From contig NC_068978.1 of assembly GCF_016808095.1 (NCBI RefSeq), forward strand, positions 27,663,306 through 27,727,305: a stretch of 64,000 bases of DNA, in the 5' to 3' direction. Within the stretch, counting starts at the first letter, position 1, and each line of letters begins with the position of its first letter. The position numbers and the translations under genes were made by a program. Origin of the DNA: Vigna angularis (Eukaryota; Streptophyta; Magnoliopsida; Fabales; Fabaceae). This document shows positions 51,041 to 61,171 of the stretch, one piece after another. The notes beneath the pieces are model-generated. The model ran no database searches. It was not told where the DNA came from and worked only from the letters and a program-made list of their open reading frames with translations.

Positions 51041-51716
51041 AATAAGAAAATTATAATCATGAAAACTAAATTTATATAAGTGAATAAATAACTACCATTA
51101 CCAAAATTTTAACATACTCATAACTCATTCATTATCGTAACATAGATAAAAATCATATACAAGAAGGATTAGCTCCCCTACCTCTATTCCAGACTTAATC
51201 TCCTGCTCCGAATTTGTTTCCCCCGAAATCCTTCAGAACCTCTACTCTTCTTGCAACTAAAAATTTCTCCCTAACTCTTTCTTCTCTATTTCTCAAACTC
51301 TCACTTGATTCCTCTTTTCTTGGTGCAAAATACCCTTCCCTCCTATGGCTATTTATAGGTAAAAAAATTTACTATTCATTAATATTTTAAAATTATTTAT
51401 TATTTAAATATTATTTAAAAAATATTTTAATCATTTACTTATTAATTCTGATCCTAATTTCTTCCATACTAAGAAATCCTAATTTCTTACATGCTAAGGA
51501 ATCCTAATTTCTTTCATGATAAGAATTTATTTTTACTATTCACTAGTCACTTTTACTATTTACTATTCACTTTTTATTATTCAATTAAAAAAATACTAAA
51601 TAAATTACCAAAAATTTGAACCTCTCCTTCTAAAATTACTATAATTTTATATCCAAAATTTACATTTTTCTATCCACTAAAATTATTATTACTAATAAAA
51701 TGCTAAAATTTACTAC

Positions 51717-51835
<119 letters not shown>

Positions 51836-51929
51836 TATTTTTTTTGTGGGTCTTACAAGCATAAACAGTGAACTTTATAAAAATATAAAGGATAAAACAT
51901 GTACAAAAATAGTAGACGCTTTAAAAGTA

Positions 51930-54290
51930 TAAAGGATATGTAGAAATATATAGAGTTGAATTGCTAAAATACGATTATGTGTATGAACATACTAATGTAA
52001 TGTGTATTGCGACTCGTCTAATTAATATATTGATAAACTTGTTCAATATGTGTTGTTAGACTCGTTTAATTAGTATATAGACACACTCGTCTAATATTTA
52101 TTGTTAGACTTGCCTAATTAGTATGGACAAATTTGTGTAATATATATTGCAAGACTCATATAATCATAGAATGGATAAAGTTGTCCAATGTGTATTAATT
52201 AATAAATTCATATAATATATGTATGAATAGACTTGTCTAATGTATATTGTTAGATTGGTATAATCAATGTATGAACAACTCGTCTAATGTGTGTTGCAAG
52301 ACTTGTTTAATCAGTGTGTGGACGTACTCATCTAATGTGTATTCTTAAACTCATATAATCACTATATGGAATGATTCGTCTAATGTATGTTGCTAGACTC
52401 ATGTAATGTTTGTTGCTATAATCATATAATCAATATATGAACATACTCATCCAATGCATATTTCAAGATTAATCTAATAAGTGAATGAACAAACTTGTTT
52501 AATGTGTATTAATAGACTCATCTAATTTGTGTATGATAAGACTTGTCTAATGTATATTACTAGAGTCGTCTAATCAATATATGAATGACTCGTCTAATAT
52601 GTATTGTTGGACTCATTTAGTCAATACATCGACAAAATATTCTATTTTTTTCCTTTTCTCATCTAATCAATAAATTCATAGACTTATCTAATAATTTTTT
52701 ATACTCATCTAATCAACATATGAAATAACTTGTCTAATACTTTTTGTTATATTTATTTTATGGACAGTCTTGTGTAAATTTTTGCTATATTCTTCTAATC
52801 AATGTATGAAAAGACTCTCTAATGTGTATTTCTAGATTTCTTTAATTAATATATCGACATACTCGCCTATAATATGTATTGTTAGACTTGTTTAATTAAT
52901 ATACGTACACACTTGTATAACGCGTATTAGTAAACTCGTCTAATCAAAATATATTTATAATCGTGTAATGTGTATTGAAAGACTCGTTTAATCAATGAAT
53001 GAACAAATTCATCTAATATGTATTAATAAACTCATCTAATTTCTGTATAAATATACTTGTCTAATGTATATTAATAGACTTGTCTTAATTATTGTATAGA
53101 CATACTCATCTAGTGTTTGTTGGTAGAGTCGTTTAATTAGTACATGAACATAGTCTTTTAATCAATGTATGTGCATAATGATTTAGTGTGTATTGCAAGA
53201 CTTGTTTGACTAATGAATGAACAAAATCGTATAATGTGTATTAATAGACTTGTATAATTTGTGTATGGAAACGCACTTGTGCAATGTATATTTCTAGACT
53301 CATCTTATTAGTGTACGAACAAACTTGTCTAATGTTTGTTGCTATACTTGTTTAATTAGTATATGGATAGACTCATCCAATAGGTATTCCTAAACCCGTC
53401 TAATAAATTTGTGAAATGATTCATCTAATATTTCTTTTGTTATACTTGTCTAGTGATTGGATGAACAAACTCATCTAATGTATACTATTAAACTTGTTTA
53501 ATCAATGTATCCACTAGTGTTGTCAAAATAGGTTGGAACCTATGAGTTAACCTGACCTACCACGGGTTCGGGCTGGGTTGGGTTAAATTTTATTTTGAAA
53601 TTTTGATACATGTCAATTTTGAACCCGGCTTACTAAGAACCCGACTCACTCAGGTTAAATCCATGGTGAGCCGGGTTAGCTTACCAACCCACCTAATTTT
53701 TCTAATAAGTGCTTTTTGTTAGGTTAATTATTTTACAAAATATTGAAATAGGAGCTTTTGTGATTTTTTTTTGTATTAGTTAATATAAAAAATTCACAAA
53801 TCTATACTTAGTAACTAAATTTTTATGCAGAAATAAATTTGAATCTTTATAAAGCCATTAAAAATTTTGTCAAGGAGATTTTGTAATATCTTTGTGTGAA
53901 TGAAATCTTATGTTTGATTGATCGTAAATCTAATGTAAGACCTTTATCTAGATTTGAATTGGAGAATTTTTATTATTATTTAATTGAAAAAAAAATCTTG
54001 TAATTAAATGAGTCACTAAGTCAACCCGTTTAACATACAAACATGTGATAGGTCGAACCAGATTTAAATTTTGTTGGCTTGTTAATAAGTGAGTCGGGTT
54101 GACTCATTAAGTGACCAATCCATTATGGGTCGAGCTTGGTTATGTCGAGTGACCCGTTTTGACAACACTAATATCGACAAATTCGTTTAATATATTTTGT
54201 TATACTCTTCTAGTACATGCTTAGACTCATTTAATAAATGTGTGAAATACCTAATAAAATGTTTTTTTATACTCACCTAATTAATGTTAT
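51930..54290. repeat. Degenerate minisatellite 'gactcgtctaat...', period about 48 bp
   Basis: The motif 'actcgtctaat' (or acttgtctaat, actcatctaat) recurs about every 24 bases, alternately followed by 'caatgtatgaacaa' and 'gtgtattgctag', giving a ~48-bp higher unit. About 1.6 kb lies left of the hAT-like insertion and about 120 bp right of it. Copies are strongly diverged, so the array is old. Confidence 0.88.
53515..54170. mobile_element. hAT-like non-autonomous DNA transposon (656 bp)
   Basis: The terminal inverted repeats are TAGTGTTGTCAAAA at the left and TTTTGACAACACTA at the right, 14 bp and perfect. The flanking 8-mers gtatccac (53507-53514) and atatcgac (54171-54178) match at 6 of 8 positions, as for an aged hAT target duplication. 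The ends are rich in 'gggttcgggctgggttgggtt' type sequence and its complement, as in other plant hAT MITEs. It contains no transposase and sits inside the minisatellite. Confidence 0.82.
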
Positions 54291-55187
54291 TTTTTAAAAT
54301 AACATTATTTTTTAAAATGTATTTTTATTTTTTAAAATAATATTATTTTTAAAAAAAATCTAAATTTACTTTTAGTAAGTAATTAAATCATAAAGTTAAA
54401 AATGAAAAAAATAGTATAAAAAAAGTAATACTTTAAATATAAATTATTCTTTAATAATTTAGAAGTTATAAAAGAATAAAATTAAAAGTGAAAAAAATAT
54501 AGACAAATTAGTTTAAAGATAAAATAAATATATAAAAAAGTAAAATAAATTCTATGTACATAGTGAACTAAATATAAATAAATATAAACTATAAAAAAAT
54601 AAATAAAAAAATAAAATAACTTCTATACACAAAATAAAATATAAATAAAAAAGAAATAAAAAATGTCAAATGATTAAAAGACGAACTTTTAAACACTTAT
54701 TAAGAAAATAAACATAAGTAATCAATAAATTTTTTAGTATATTCTTTTTTATATTATAATTTTGGAACATTTATTAAGAAGATAAACATAGATAATAAAA
54801 TAAATTTTCTAATATCTTTTTTTCCTTTATATTATAATAGATAATATAATAATAGAATAAATTATAGTAAGACTTCAAAATATAAAATGTTTGCATTCGT
54901 TTCTATTTTAGCTTTCTTAGTGGCATATATTGTCAAAAGAATTATTGAAACAGTCTAAAAAATGAAAATTTAAAAGTTTGATGATAAAACATATAGAAAT
55001 TACCATATAATTGTGTCAGTATAACATTATAATAGTTTATTTTAAACGTATATATTATTTTACTTAAATTCATTTTTGGCATATGCAGCTAGATTATGAT
55101 ATTTTGAAAACTTTCTCATTTTATAGAATCATTATATAACTATTCATATTATTATTTTATCTTAAATTTACATTTATATTTATTATT
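54291..55187. other. AT-rich spacer
   Basis: Low-complexity A/T sequence with a palindromic 'tattttttaaaataacattat' region at about 54290-54350. No gene is seen. Confidence 0.5.
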
Positions 55188-55192
55188 ATTAG

Positions 55193-55626
55193 TGTTTCGG
55201 TGGAAAGTTTTGGGACCGAGAAACTAACCTGTTGATGCGTCTGGGCCGCTCGCTCGCCTCCAAACTCCAACTGTTGGTCGATCGGTGTTGACGCAAGCCG
55301 ATCGGTCTCCTTTTGAACGAGGGTGGATGTACCTGCAAAAGGTACTCCGACGCCCAAGTTAGGCGTGTGATTTTGAGGAGCCTCGGCTCTTAGTTGAATG
55401 TTTTGTGAATGATTTTCACTATTGAGTATTTGAGAGTAGCGTAGATTGAATAATGCGTAAGTGGAACGTACCTGGCCTTTGGCCCTGGCTTTGTATTTAT
55501 AATTTACCTCATGGATCTTAAGCTGATATAAGCCCAATAAAATATAAACAGAATAAGATATAAACAGATTACCTGAATATCCGGTTGGTTGTTTGTAACC
55601 ACTCGGTTAATATTTTATACTATACA
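55193..55626 (-). repeat. 3' LTR of the gag-only element
   Basis: 434 bp; on the minus strand it starts TGTATAGTATAAAATATT and ends CTTTCCACCGAAACA. It contains paired 'ccgatcggt' type motifs. Confidence 0.95.
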
Positions 55627-55637
55627 TGCCCCCCAAG
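55627..55637 (-). other. Polypurine tract of the gag-only element
   Basis: On the minus strand CTTGGGGGGCA directly precedes the TG of the 3' LTR. Confidence 0.75.
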
Positions 55638-55689
55638 TCCGAGTTAAGCGGTCGGCTTTAGCCGTGGTTAACTATAGGACTGATGAGTT

Positions 55690-56513
55690 TGAGGGAGGTT
55701 GCGTTGGCGGAACTGAAAGCGTTTTACCGCTCGACCTTCAATAGTAACCGAGCGGAATTTACCGCTCGGTCTTCGACATTTGTCGAGAGGGTTTTACCTC
55801 TCGACCTTCGACAGTAACCGAGCGGGATTTACCGCTCGTTCTTCAACAGGAAACGAGAAGATTTTACCTCGCGGTCTTCGACATTTGTCGAGAGGGTTTT
55901 ACCTCTCGACCTTCGACATTTAACCGAGCGGGTTTTACCGCTCGTCCTTCAACAGGAACCGGGAGGAATTTACCTCTCGGTCTTCGACATTTTGTCGAGA
56001 GGGTTTTACCTCTCGACCTTCGACATTTAACCGAGCGGGATTTACCGCTCGTCCTTCAATAGGAACCGAGAGGAATTTACCTCTCGGTCTTCGACATTTG
56101 TCGAGAGGGTTTTACCTCTTGCCCGAGGGGGATTTACCGCTCGGTCTTCGACCTAGGAGTACTTCCTAGGGAACGGGCTTTACCGTTCGACTTTGAGAGG
56201 GTTTTACCTCTGCTTTGAGCTAGGAGTGTTTCCTAGTGAACGGGATTTACCGTTCGTCGTTGAGAGGGCTTTACCTCTTGCCCGAGGGGGATTTACCGCT
56301 CGGTCTTCGACCTAGGAGTGCTTCCTAGGGAACGGGCTTTACCGTTCGACTTTGAGAGGGTTTTACCTCTGCTTTGAGCTAGGAGTGTTTCCTAGTGAAC
56401 GGGATTTACCGTTCGTCGTTGAGAGGGCTTTACCTCTTGCCCGAGGGGGATTTACCGCTCGGTCTTCGACCTAGGAGTGCTTCCTAGGGAACGGGCTTTA
56501 CCGTTCGGCTTTG
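55690..56513. repeat. Array of short hairpins in place of pol
   Basis: Almost every 25-30 bases there is a small inverted repeat with a loop of type (g)ttttA: CGAGCGG...CCGCTCG, CGAGAGG...CCTCTCG, GAACGG...CCGTTC, GAGAGG...CCTCT, or CTAGGA...TCCTAG. The left part has units of about 105 bp built from two stem types. The right part has two exact-length 159-bp units (56153-56311 and 56312-56470) and a partial third. Linkers read 'tcttcgac(att)' or 'ccttcgaca'. The arms vary between hairpins but stay complementary to each other, including GAACGG/CCGTTC and CGAGCGG/CCGCTCG. Confidence 0.9.
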
Positions 56514-56656
56514 AAATTCTGGTTTGAAATTGGTAACCGATGGTCGAGCGTGAATTGCTCGATTTTATTCATTGCATAACGAAAGTTTAGTAAAATAACA
56601 AAAGTCTAAATCAAGAATTTAAACATGACACTAAATAGAGATGGGGATTCCTATCT

Positions 56657-57970
56657 TTAGTTTACTACTCCGCGAACCGATCGTTCACGATGGCGAGCAG
56701 GACTGCGACTATAGTCTCGCCTTCGTTCGTTCTTCCGATACGCTCGTTCGGGACTTCTTCTTGCTTCCTGTATGTACTTACGGAGGTGTCCTGCCCGAAC
56801 GAGACGTTCTATTTCGTTTTTGAGCGTAATGCATTCTTCTGTAGTATGTCCACGATTCTGATGGAAATGACAGCTCTTCCTTTCATCTGCGTATCTTGGA
56901 GATGGTTTCGTTTGGAGTGTGAGAAGTTCAGCGTTTAGAGCTTCTTCAAGAACTTTTGCCCTAGGTGTGTTGAGGGGTGTATAGTGATTAAATTTAAATG
57001 TTCGGGAAAACTCCCCGCTTTTACCATTATTGCCGAACGGTCGTTTACCGTCCTTTCTACCTCCACTTGCCTCAGTTTCTTGTTGTCGCTTTCTTTGTGA
57101 AATTCGCATGTCCTCCATGCGGATGAATTCGGCTATCCGTTCTTGGAGCTCCCCCATTGTTTTTGGGGGTCGTGCATACAATTTCTCAGCAAAGTACCCT
57201 GGTTTTAGACAGGAAGGCAAATTGGTGATGATAAAAGATTGACTTACCTCTTTGACTCGTCGTGCAGTTTCCATATACCTTTTCATAAAGGCCTTCAAAG
57301 TTTCTCCCTTTTCCTGCTTAGTATTTACCAATTCCGCTGGCGTTACTTCTTGATTACGATTGGAGGCGTATTGCCTTTTAAAAAGATTTTCCACAGTGGC
57401 GAAGCAATCCACTGTGTTTGGGGGAAGAGTGTTATACCACTCTAATGCTTCGTCCTTGAGTGATAAGGAGAAGGCTCTGCACATAACCGGATCACTGTCC
57501 GTGTAGAACATCATTGCATTGGTGAAAACCCTGAGATGATTATCGGGATCTGTCGAGCCATCGTACTTATCCAATACAGGAGGGTTCTTCTCTGGCATTG
57601 GAGCTTGCATGATGATCGCAGTGAAAGGGAGCAGACTGGAGGGCCGATCGGTTCGTAAGGGGGACGGTTCCCTTCTTCCCCGATCGTTCGGGTCGGTATG
57701 CCGAGATGGCTGCTGATTACGACTTCCAGCATTATCATTGTGTTGGTTGTTACCCCGATCGGCTGTGGACTCCGAGTGTTGAGTTGACCGCTCGGCACGA
57801 CCTCGTTCTGCTCTCAACATTGTAATTTCTTCTGCGTGTCTTCGCTGCATCTCCTGTTGTGCATGCGTTTGTGCTTGTATGGTTCTGGCTTGTGCCTGTA
57901 TTTGCGCCTGCATCTGCGCTATCAAATCTCTGGTGTGTTGTTCTTCCTCCATGCTCCTCGTGGTCACCAT
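56657..57970 (-). CDS. gag: Retrotransposon Gag polyprotein (Tat-type Gypsy), intact
   Basis: 437 codons from the ATG at 57970 (MVTTRSMEEEQHTRDLIAQM) to the stop ending at 56657. The frame is open further upstream through the PBS into the LTR (next ATG 58153), but the first ATG after the PBS is the natural start. Residues 8-60 form a Q/R/E-rich coiled coil. Residues 141-243 are the Retrotrans_gag capsid domain (DPDNHLRVFTNAM, ALEWYNTLPP, VENLFKRQYA, KQEKGETLKAFMKRYMETA). Residues 367-380 (CHFHQNRGHTTEEC) form a zinc knuckle of CHHC rather than CCHC type. The tail is rich in arginine and serine (RRRDYSRSPARHRERS). Gag would form the cytoplasmic particle that packages the RNA. No frame continues into protease or polymerase. 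Confidence 0.93.
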   Translation of the reverse strand: MVTTRSMEEEQHTRDLIAQMQAQIQAQARTIQAQTHAQQEMQRRHAEEITMLRAERGRAERSTQHSESTADRGNNQHNDNAGSRNQQPSRHTDPNDRGRREPSPLRTDRPSSLLPFTAIIMQAPMPEKNPPVLDKYDGSTDPDNHLRVFTNAMMFYTDSDPVMCRAFSLSLKDEALEWYNTLPPNTVDCFATVENLFKRQYASNRNQEVTPAELVNTKQEKGETLKAFMKRYMETARRVKEVSQSFIITNLPSCLKPGYFAEKLYARPPKTMGELQERIAEFIRMEDMRISQRKRQQETEASGGRKDGKRPFGNNGKSGEFSRTFKFNHYTPLNTPRAKVLEEALNAELLTLQTKPSPRYADERKSCHFHQNRGHTTEECITLKNEIERLVRAGHLRKYIQEARRSPERAYRKNERRRDYSRSPARHRERSVRGVVN

Positions 57971-57986
57971 TTGGGTTTGCCGCTCG

Positions 57987-58004
57987 GCCCCACGGTGGGC
58001 GCCA
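57987..58004 (-). other. Primer binding site of the gag-only element
   Basis: On the minus strand TGGCGCCCACCGTGGGGC lies three bases after the LTR. The TGGCGCC start is the complement of a tRNA 3' end; I did not identify the tRNA. It is the usual form for Tat-lineage elements. Confidence 0.8.
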
Positions 58005-58007
58005 AAA

Positions 58008-58441
58008 TGTTTCGGTGGAAAGTTTTGGGACCGAGAAACTAACCTGTTGATGCGTCTGGGCCGCTCGCTCGCCTCCAAACTCCAGCTGTTGGTCGATCGG
58101 TGTTGACGCAAGCCGATCGGTCTCCTTTTGAACGAGGGTGGATGTACCTGCAAAAGGTACTCCGACGCCCAAGTTAGGCGTGTGATTTTGAGGAGCCTCG
58201 GCTCTTAGTTGAATGTTTTGTGAATGATTTTCACTATTGAGTATTTGAGAGTAGCGTAGATTGAATAATGCGTAAGTGGAACGTACCTGGCCTTTGGCCC
58301 TGGCTTTGTATTTATAATTTACCTCATGGATCTTAAGCTGATATAAGCCCAATAAAATATAAACAGAATAAGATATAAACAGATTACCTGAATATCCGGT
58401 TGGTTGTTTGTAACCACTCGGTTAATATTTTATACTATACA
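58008..58441 (-). repeat. 5' LTR of the gag-only element
   Basis: 434 bp, identical to the 3' LTR except for G at 58085. Confidence 0.95.
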
Positions 58442-58446
58442 ATTAG

Positions 58447-60696
58447 TATTATACTTCATTATTAAAAGGAGTTGTGAAAGTAATTTTCTGAAAGAAATGG
58501 GTTGCAATCACTTTGCTAAATACAGTCTTACGCATACATAAGATAGTTTTATAAAATATTAAATGTAGTTTTTTGTTTTCAATTTATCAAAAAATGAAGC
58601 GATTTTTTGTTCAGCATTATTATATCATCAAATTGTTAACATAAAATATTAACATATTTGTCAGAATAATAATATACATCAAACTCAATTGTTACATTTT
58701 ATTAATAATAAATTAACAATATTATCATTTCTAAACACATAATATTTTCTATAAGTAATTTGATAATATATTACTAATGGTTAAACAAATTCAAATTTTA
58801 ATATATTGGAAAACCAAATTTGCAATTACAGCTTTATAATTTTGTAGAGATTACACATCAATCAGAAAATTATAAGAAGGAAAACTACATTTAAGCCAAT
58901 TTTTTTAAAATAGCAAGCCAAGTTAAATAATCATTGGTCTACTTTCGAATATTTATAAATATTTTTTTTTATCTTAAGTCTTTTAAATAATATTATTTTT
59001 ATTTTAAGTATGTGAAATAATACTATTAAAGTCATTAATTAAGTATATTAGAATAAACCTTGAAGTCAAATTGATTTTTAAAAGTGTTTGCTCATTTTTT
59101 TAAGGAAGACAATTATTTTAGAATAAAATTAAGATTTTTTTTATATTCGGTGTTAATATTTTCAAAATTTGTTGAGATAACATTGCTAGAATTAATTATT
59201 ATATATAAAATACTTTTTACTTTAAAATGTTAAAATTTTATCACATATTTATTTTTAAAAAAACATCTAAAAAAAAACTATATATTCAAATTCTTATTAA
59301 TTTTCCCACTTAAACCATCTAAAAGTATTAAATAAAGAAAAGAAATATGATTGGAGTGAATAATATCTTTAGCATCCATGAGCGTATCTCATACATTTTT
59401 GACGTATAATGGGAGCGAGGTGATTGGACAAGTCTACTGAAAAGGATGGTAACAGATTGCATGTGGATTGGTTGGTGTATGTTAGCAGACAAAAGGGGAC
59501 GATTCATGTGACTTCAATTAAAGACTCACGTTGGTGTCGCTATTTTAAGTTTGTCACTCATGTTTTTTTTTTTTTTTTTTTTATTATTATTACTGTTAGT
59601 GTATACTATTTGGTCTTTTCATTTAGATTCTTTTATTATTATTGATGCTGGATTGGAGTCAACTAAGGACGGATATATTTATTTTTTGTTTGCGTACATG
59701 ATTATTTATTAATTTAATTATATGCAAGATATAATCAGACTAATTTCATTTGTTTATGTGATATGTTGGTTCATGTATTACGTATATTTAAATAATAATA
59801 TTACTCAACAACATTAGTTGACTCAAATAGTAATTAATGAAAGGGTTCATTATCTAGGTGATATCATCTTGGATTTTGGATACGAAATTAATTGTATGAT
59901 GTTAATTCTTGTTTCCGATCGTGAATAATGTGTATTAATACTGTAATTATAAGAAATATTAAAAATATAACTTAAATTAAGTTATATTTTTAAGTAAATA
60001 ATATTAATATAGACATAATATTGTATTTTACAAATATTATATATTAAAAAAAATTATTATTCAAATGTTAAAAAACACTTTGAAAAAGGTGAAATGGGAA
60101 TGAACTAACACCACTTTTATAAAGTCCTACCTACTAAAGTTTTAAGTTTACGAAAAATGAATATTTTATTTGATTAAGTTAATTATAATAATATAAGTAG
60201 AGAATTAAAATAACGTTTTCTTTATTTTACTATAAACTTCTATCTCTTTATAATTCTATTTTCTCTAACACTTCTAAATTTTTGAAATGATCATTCATTG
60301 ATTTCACTTTTAGAAAAATAACATATATAATATAACATATAATAGACCAAATTTACTTTATTACAATTTTAATTGGAGTAAGTTGTCTTTTTCTTTAAAT
60401 ATCAAATTCTTTGATTTTTGTTCTTTTTAAAATGTGGATGCTTTGTTCTCATATATACAAGACTTAATTAAAAAATATGAAGATTTACTAATCTATGGCT
60501 ATAGTGATATGTTTGATATGAGTACATTGAATGAATTGATCAAAAATTTGTTTTGATAAGTAGAATTAATTTTATCTAAGTTTTTATTTTTTTCTTTCCC
60601 ACTTGAGTGGATGTTTAAAAGGAGCTGATGTTAGTGTAAAATTGAGTTTTTGAAAATTTACCTCAACTATTTAGAGTATTAAAAAGAAATCATTAA
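58447..60696. other. AT-rich intergenic region
   Basis: I see no gene or well-bounded element. A poly-T tract lies at about 59563-59581. The 73-codon ORF near 59424 runs into it and is not convincing. Confidence 0.5.
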
Positions 60697-61171
60697 GGGT
60701 GTGCTCACTTTATAGATTTAAGGGAGAGGGAATAAATCGATTTGAGGAGATTTGAGTGTTGTTTTCTTTGAAGAGATTTGAAGTTGAGTGAAAGTGAATT
60801 TAGAAATAAAGTATGTGAAAGTTAGTATTAGTATAGGATTTCAACGATGTGACAAATAATTTTTTTTTAAATTGATAGAAAATTAAGATTACCAAAATAT
60901 CCTTAGTGATAAAAATAATATAAATGATTTATTAATAACATATTTATTGGTAAAAAATATTATAAAGAAATCAAAATTATTTTTTTAAATAAAATAATTA
61001 AAACAACATATTATTATTATTATTATTATTATAGCAAGGACTATTTTGTAATTTTGTTTTCCATCCCTCAAATCCTCTCATCTTAGGAGGGATTGTTTTT
61101 AATCTTCTTCCACAAATCTCCACAAATCTTCACCCACAAATCCATGCAAATCAGATGAAGTGAACAACATG
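60697..61171. mobile_element. MITE-like element with imperfect inverted ends
   Basis: The left end is GGGTGTGCTCACTTTATAGA. The right end, read in reverse complement, is ATGTTGTTCACTTCATCTGA, an imperfect ~20-bp inverted repeat. Inside are purine-rich 'gattt(g/a)ag(g)ga' blocks at the left and their complements 'ccctcaaatcctc' at the right, the usual composition of a very common legume MITE family. The target duplication is not clear. It contains an (ATT)n run at about 61013-61034. Confidence 0.55.

Larger units (their letters stand above)
55193..58441 (-). mobile_element. Young gag-only LTR retrotransposon with a hairpin array
   Basis: The TSD ATTAG is at 55188-55192 and 58442-58446. The LTRs are 434 bp (55193-55626 and 58008-58441), TG...CA, and differ at one base that I can see (55270 A, 58085 G). 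The PBS is at 57987-58004 and the PPT at 55627-55637, so the element runs on the minus strand. The internal region has an intact gag (57970 to 56657) and then, where protease and polymerase should be, only the repeat array at 55690-56513. It must rely on a partner for pol. The gag is of the Tat-lineage Gypsy style. At an assumed 1.3e-8 substitutions per site per year, one LTR difference implies roughly 0.1 million years or less. Confidence 0.95.

Noticed and set aside
53515..54170. Gene fragment suggested by the conserved GC-rich ends
   Set aside because: The perfect terminal inverted repeats and near-matching 8-bp flanks explain it as a non-autonomous hAT-like element.
55157..55537. 126-codon minus-strand ORF
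   Set aside because: It lies in the 3' LTR and repeats the N-terminal part of an ORF in the 5' LTR (57750-58352). It is LTR sequence, not a gene.
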